Assembly: GCA_963724705.1 (NCBI GenBank)
Contig: CAVRVS010000003.1
Coordinates: forward strand, 253,432-317,431
Direction of reading: 5' to 3'
DNA: 64,000 nt
Source: DASQPR01 sp963724705
GTDB taxonomy: Bacteria; Actinomycetota; Actinomycetes; Mycobacteriales; Micromonosporaceae
Of the stretch, positions 60,868-64,000 are shown one piece after another. The position numbers were made by a program, and so were the translations under genes. The notes beneath the pieces are model-generated. The model was given only the letters and a program-made list of their open reading frames with translations, searched no databases and had not been told where the DNA came from. Positions within the stretch are counted from its first letter, which is position 1. The number at the start of each line of letters is the position of its first letter.

Positions 60868-60966
60868 CTACTGACGCGTGTCCATCGACGTCTGCAGGGC
60901 GCGACGCGCTTCCTCGACCGGATTCGGCACCGTGGGCGTGGGCTGTGGCTTGCGGTTCGTACGCAT
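60868..60966 (-). CDS. Possible 32-residue small protein
   Basis: ATG 60966 is preceded by AGGAG 8 bases upstream, and codons use G/C third positions almost throughout. The peptide starts MRTNRKPQPTPTVPNPVEEA and ends SMDTRQ. It lies between the MATE gene and rbfA in a 694-base gap (60571-61264) that otherwise holds only the 9-bp array. I do not recognise it; it could be a chance ORF. Confidence 0.5.
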   Translation of the reverse strand: MRTNRKPQPTPTVPNPVEEARRALQTSMDTRQ

Positions 60967-61264
60967 GGCGAGACTCCTGGAACAGGCATGTCGTTGCGAC
61001 GTGGAACTCGAACTGCCGTCGCGACCGCCGGTCCGGGATCGCCGGAATTGGGTGGCCGTGGGCTACCGCGCCAGGGTAGGCGCCGGTATCACCCCACCAA
61101 ACTATCGTTCAGGTGATACTCCGTCGACGGAATCTCGCATAGTGGACGCACCGCAACCACGGCATCCACGGTCCGCAACATTCGCCCGCGCGGCCCGACC
61201 GGCGGACTGAGATCTTGGTGCATTTGCGGTGCCGCAGCGCCCCAAACGCACCAAGATCCGCCGA

Positions 61265-61714
61265 TCAGTCCTCGTCGTCCTCGTCGTCGTCCTCGACGTG
61301 ATCGACCTTGTACGGTTGCGGGTCGCCGGCGAACGTCGCCCCGGCCGCCCGGCGCTGCACCTCGGCGTCGGCGTGTTGGGCCACCGCGAGCAGCTCGTCG
61401 ATCTCCTTGGCGTGATCCTGGACGTCGTCCAGGACGAACGCGAGCGATGGCGAGTGTCGGAGCCCGAGGGCCTTGCCGACCGTGCTGCGAAGCAAACCCT
61501 TCGCGCTGTCCAGGGCCGCGGCGGTATCCGCCTTCTCCTCGGCGTCGCCGAGCACCGTATAGAAGACGGTGGCTTCGCGGAGGTCGCCGGTGATCCTCGC
61601 GTCGGTGATCGTGAGCATCCCTAGCCGGGGATCTTTGACCTGGGTCCGTACGGCGGAAGCGACCAGCTCCCGAATCCGCTCGGCGTGCCGGCGAATCCGC
61701 GCAGGATCCGTCAT
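61265..61714 (-). CDS. rbfA: 30S ribosome-binding factor A
   Basis: Late 30S assembly factor with a KH-like fold; 149 residues. Conserved parts are RIRRHAERIRELVASAVRTQ, DPRLGMLTITDARITGDLRE and LGLRHSPSLAFVLDD. The C-terminus is very acidic (EDDDEDDED). ATG 61714 with GGAGGT 7 bases upstream is preferred over the longer open frame. Confidence 0.95.
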   Translation of the reverse strand: MTDPARIRRHAERIRELVASAVRTQVKDPRLGMLTITDARITGDLREATVFYTVLGDAEEKADTAAALDSAKGLLRSTVGKALGLRHSPSLAFVLDDVQDHAKEIDELLAVAQHADAEVQRRAAGATFAGDPQPYKVDHVEDDDEDDED

Positions 61715-61895
61715 TTCGCACCTCCACTGTGCTTGTCGCGGGCTTGTCGCGCTTGTCGCGAAGCTAGTCGCGGGCGCAGCATCGCGGCGGGTCGCGTCCG
61801 GTCGCAAGGTGGGGACTGATGCCGACTCTACTCGGGCTCGGCATCTCCGCTCGGCCCCGGATCAGTGCTCCCCCCAACGAGCGGACGGTGTCGCG

Positions 61896-62189
61896 TCAGT
61901 CGTCCTCACCGTGCAGCCGATGCCGTACGGACAGGATCTCCACCTCCGGCCGGCCGGCGATCAGATGCTCGCACGAGTCAACGACCTCGCGCGCGTGCGC
62001 CGGTGTCGCGGCGACGGAAGCGACACCGATCTCGGTGCGCCCGTGGAGGTCGAGTGCGCCGACCTCGGCCGCGGCGACCTCGAAGCGGTGCAGAGCGGCG
62101 ACGATCGGCCGCACGTAGGAACGCTTCGCCTTCAGCGACCGCGAATCGTCCGGTAGGAGCAGGTCGAAGACGGCTGTCGCGGTGTACAC
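61896..62189 (-). CDS. DUF503 (YlxP-like) protein
   Basis: A 97-residue protein with the family signature FDLLLPDDSRSLKAKRSYVR at the start and GVASVAATPAHAREVV near the end. It is usually encoded beside infB and rbfA. Function is unproven; a ribosome-associated role is suggested by context. I take the GTG at 62189; an in-frame TTG lies 7 codons upstream. Confidence 0.88.
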   Translation of the reverse strand: MYTATAVFDLLLPDDSRSLKAKRSYVRPIVAALHRFEVAAAEVGALDLHGRTEIGVASVAATPAHAREVVDSCEHLIAGRPEVEILSVRHRLHGEDD

Positions 62190-62270
62190 AACGATCGAGC
62201 GTACCGGCAATAGTGATCTTCCAGCGAGACGATTAACCGCGTCCGGCGGTGCTCGTCCGGCGGCGGGGTG

Positions 62271-62762
62271 TCAGGCGGCTGAGCCAGCCTCGGGATGCCA
62301 CGCCGGCACAAACGTACGGCCGATCCGCCGTTCCTCTTCCCGCCACGAAGCCAGGCCGTCCTCGATCGCGAGGTCACGGTGTCGGCGAACGTTCAGCAGC
62401 CGCTCGGGATCCGGGTCATCCGGGATCGGCGCGGCGCCGCCGGCCGCGCGCGGACCGGGCTTGCGCGGCAATCGGTCGCCGGCGCTGCCACCGCGACCGG
62501 GGTAGATCATCAGGCCGTTGATCGGATCCGGCACCGCGTCGAGCGCCGCCACGACCGCCGGCAGTTGCCGGTACGTGACCCAGGCGTCCCAATCCTCGAA
62601 GGCAACCTCGAAGACGACGCCCCAGTCGAACTTGTTCCAGGCCCAATCCTTGGCGCCGTGTGAAATCGCAGCCTCGATGAGCGCACCCGCATAGGCGTCG
62701 CGCCACCGGTTCGCCGGCAGCTCGGCGTCGAGAACTTCGATCGACCACCAATACTCAGCCAT
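62271..62762 (-). CDS. Conserved-looking hypothetical protein
   Basis: A 163-residue soluble acidic protein, rich in tryptophan (MAEYWWSIEVLDAELPANRW, then KDWAWNKFDWGVVFEVAFED). I do not recognise its family. A proline/glycine-rich middle leads to an arginine-rich C-terminal part (NVRRHRDLAIEDGLASWREE). It starts 127 bases after the methyltransferase gene's stop on the same strand. Confidence 0.7.
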   Translation of the reverse strand: MAEYWWSIEVLDAELPANRWRDAYAGALIEAAISHGAKDWAWNKFDWGVVFEVAFEDWDAWVTYRQLPAVVAALDAVPDPINGLMIYPGRGGSAGDRLPRKPGPRAAGGAAPIPDDPDPERLLNVRRHRDLAIEDGLASWREEERRIGRTFVPAWHPEAGSAA

Positions 62763-62889
62763 GTCGGCATCGAGGGTACGCTCGCCGCCGCTGTGGGTAA
62801 ATGCCCCAAATCGCGGGTACGGATCAGAGTTCGCTCAATGTTTCCGGATTGGCGGCTCGGGGTTCGAGGTTTGCGGCGAGTGATTCCGG

Positions 62890-63900
62890 TCAGTGCTTCC
62901 GTGCGATGAGCACGTCCCGATTGATGGACTGGTCGACCCAGTGTTCGAGGTCGTCGAATCCATTGCCGTGCTGCACGCGCAGTCCGCTGTTCTCAAGAAT
63001 CTCGGCCGCGGTGGCCCGGTCGGCGACGTGGGTGTTCCACGAGATGCCGATCGTGCCGCCGGGCTGGATGAGCTGCGACCAGACCGGCACCGCCGTCTCC
63101 AGCAACGCGACCGGACTGCGCGACAGGCCCCGTTCCGTACGGCTGCCGTGCGTCACGCCGTACGGCAGGTCGGCCACGATGACGTCGGCTACGCCGCCCT
63201 TAAGGAACTCGCGCGCCTCGGTCGAGTCGGCGTGGAAAACCGTCAGCGACTGCTCCCCCGCGATCGTCACCGACAGGCGGCGCGCCACCGTGCGTTTGTC
63301 CTTGCGGACCGGTGTGACCTCGGAGTGGTGCTTCAGCCGTTTACGCCGCAGCCACGTGCGGATGAACGCGGTGTACGCGTCGAAGTCCTTGCCGTCGTTG
63401 TCGATGCCGATCGCGTCATAGCCGTACATCAGGGCCTGGTCGAGCGTGGTTCCTCGACCACACAACGGATCGAGCACGGTCAGCCGGCGATCGAGCATGC
63501 GGCCGGCGTGGTTCGACGCGAGCAGCGTGATGTTGAGCAGCAACTTGGTGAACTGCTCGTTGGTCTTGCCGGCGTACTTCTGGATCGTCAACAGATCGTC
63601 GTCGAAGTGGGCCAGCGGTGTCAGCCGGACCGGGCGCAGCAAGTCGTCGTCGAGCCGTTCGAACAATGCGTACGCCGACGACAGGTTCGACACGTACGCG
63701 ATGTCGTGGGCGCTGAGCGGTTCGGCGGTCTGAAAGCCGAGGTAGTCGACGCCACCGATGTCGGTCGGTTCGACGTCGACGATCTTCGCGGCGAGGACAG
63801 TCGAAGCGAACACGGCCAGTTCGGCCGCGGCCATCCTTGGCGCCGAGTCGGCGTACACCCGGTTCGAGGATGGCGCAATCAGCATCGCGTAGCGGTTCAC
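62890..63900 (-). CDS. TRM11-like SAM-dependent methyltransferase
   Basis: A 336-residue methyltransferase. The SAM-binding motif is DPLCGRGTTLDQALMYGYD near residue 143, and the catalytic motif IV is VADLPYGVTHG near 240, a DLPY variant of D/N-PPY. An N-terminal part of about 130 residues may serve RNA or DNA recognition. The family includes TRM11-type guanosine-N2 tRNA methylases and DNA N6-adenine methylases. A tRNA target is more likely given the lack of a restriction gene, but this is inference. Confidence 0.82.
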   Translation of the reverse strand: MNRYAMLIAPSSNRVYADSAPRMAAAELAVFASTVLAAKIVDVEPTDIGGVDYLGFQTAEPLSAHDIAYVSNLSSAYALFERLDDDLLRPVRLTPLAHFDDDLLTIQKYAGKTNEQFTKLLLNITLLASNHAGRMLDRRLTVLDPLCGRGTTLDQALMYGYDAIGIDNDGKDFDAYTAFIRTWLRRKRLKHHSEVTPVRKDKRTVARRLSVTIAGEQSLTVFHADSTEAREFLKGGVADVIVADLPYGVTHGSRTERGLSRSPVALLETAVPVWSQLIQPGGTIGISWNTHVADRATAAEILENSGLRVQHGNGFDDLEHWVDQSINRDVLIARKH

Positions 63901-63936
63901 TGCCTCATGCTATGCAAACGAAGATCGGACCAACGA

Positions 63937-63972
63937 CGATGGGCCCGACCGCACGTGCGGTCGGGCCCATCG
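63937..63972. terminator. 36-bp perfect palindrome near the right edge
   Basis: CGATGGGCCCGACCGCAC followed by its exact reverse complement. It lies upstream of the methyltransferase start and probably ends the transcript of the gene beyond the window, where infB is expected from gene order. Confidence 0.75.
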
Positions 63973-64000
63973 ACAATGCACCTCGCGGCTGCGCTACGCA

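Overview
The window is a contiguous piece of a high-GC actinomycete chromosome. The order miaB - (rny) - recX - recA - DUF3046 - ... - pspM - pspA - ClgR-like regulator - cinA - pgsA - rimO - ftsK - ... - rnj - dapA - thyX - dapB - M16 peptidase - pnp - rpsO - ribF - truB - rbfA - DUF503 is the conserved actinobacterial core arrangement. GC-rich third codon positions, many GTG starts, a LexA box and a RecA-NDp-type promoter before recA, an F420-type LLM oxidoreductase and a mycobacterial-style Psp module all fit Actinomycetia. I cannot name the genus. I see no rRNA, tRNA, CRISPR array, prophage or insertion sequence.

Layout. 1-8900: miaB (cut by the window edge), a MoxR-like AAA ATPase with its VWA partner, RNase Y, recX and recA with a readable control region, and DUF3046. 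8900-16050: an accessory block with an acyl-CoA dehydrogenase, a MocR regulator divergent from a PPOX-GNAT fusion, a LysE exporter, a NarL-type two-component pair and a membrane protein. 16200-25000: Lhr helicase split into two overlapping ORFs, VOC, LLM oxidoreductase and GNAT proteins, a SAM hydrolase and a Nei2-like glycosylase. 25000-33200: the Psp stress module (pspM, pspA, ClgR-like) and cinA-pgsA-rimO-ftsK. 33300-40700: a DUF6585 protein, an M48 peptidase pair, a frameshifted aminopeptidase N, an orphan CdiI_2 immunity-type protein and a lipoprotein. 40800-44400: rnj, dapA (frame-interrupted) and thyX. 44650-51550: a ribbon-helix-helix regulator with a phased operator array, DUF4097, DUF2752, a YcaQ-like glycosylase, a GNAT cluster with a decayed duplicate, a lipoprotein and a gene-poor stretch with repeats. 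51550-64000: dapB, M16 peptidase, pnp, rpsO, ribF, truB, a MATE exporter, rbfA, DUF503 and a TRM11-like methyltransferase.

Themes. DNA repair and stress genes (recA, recX, lhr, nei, ycaQ-like) and RNA metabolism genes (rny, rnj, pnp, rimO, miaB, truB, rbfA) dominate, and the diaminopimelate genes dapA and dapB are both present. Non-coding signals include a 51-bp palindromic element present three times, an array of GRCGT cores at 10-11 bp phasing before a ribbon-helix-helix gene, three short-unit tandem arrays confined to intergenic DNA, and two 36-bp perfect palindromes. Several genes (pepN twice, dapA, the ClgR-like gene, lhr) change reading frame. This may reflect real decay, a genuine split in the case of lhr, or residual sequencing errors, and it should be resolved before anything is built on those loci.
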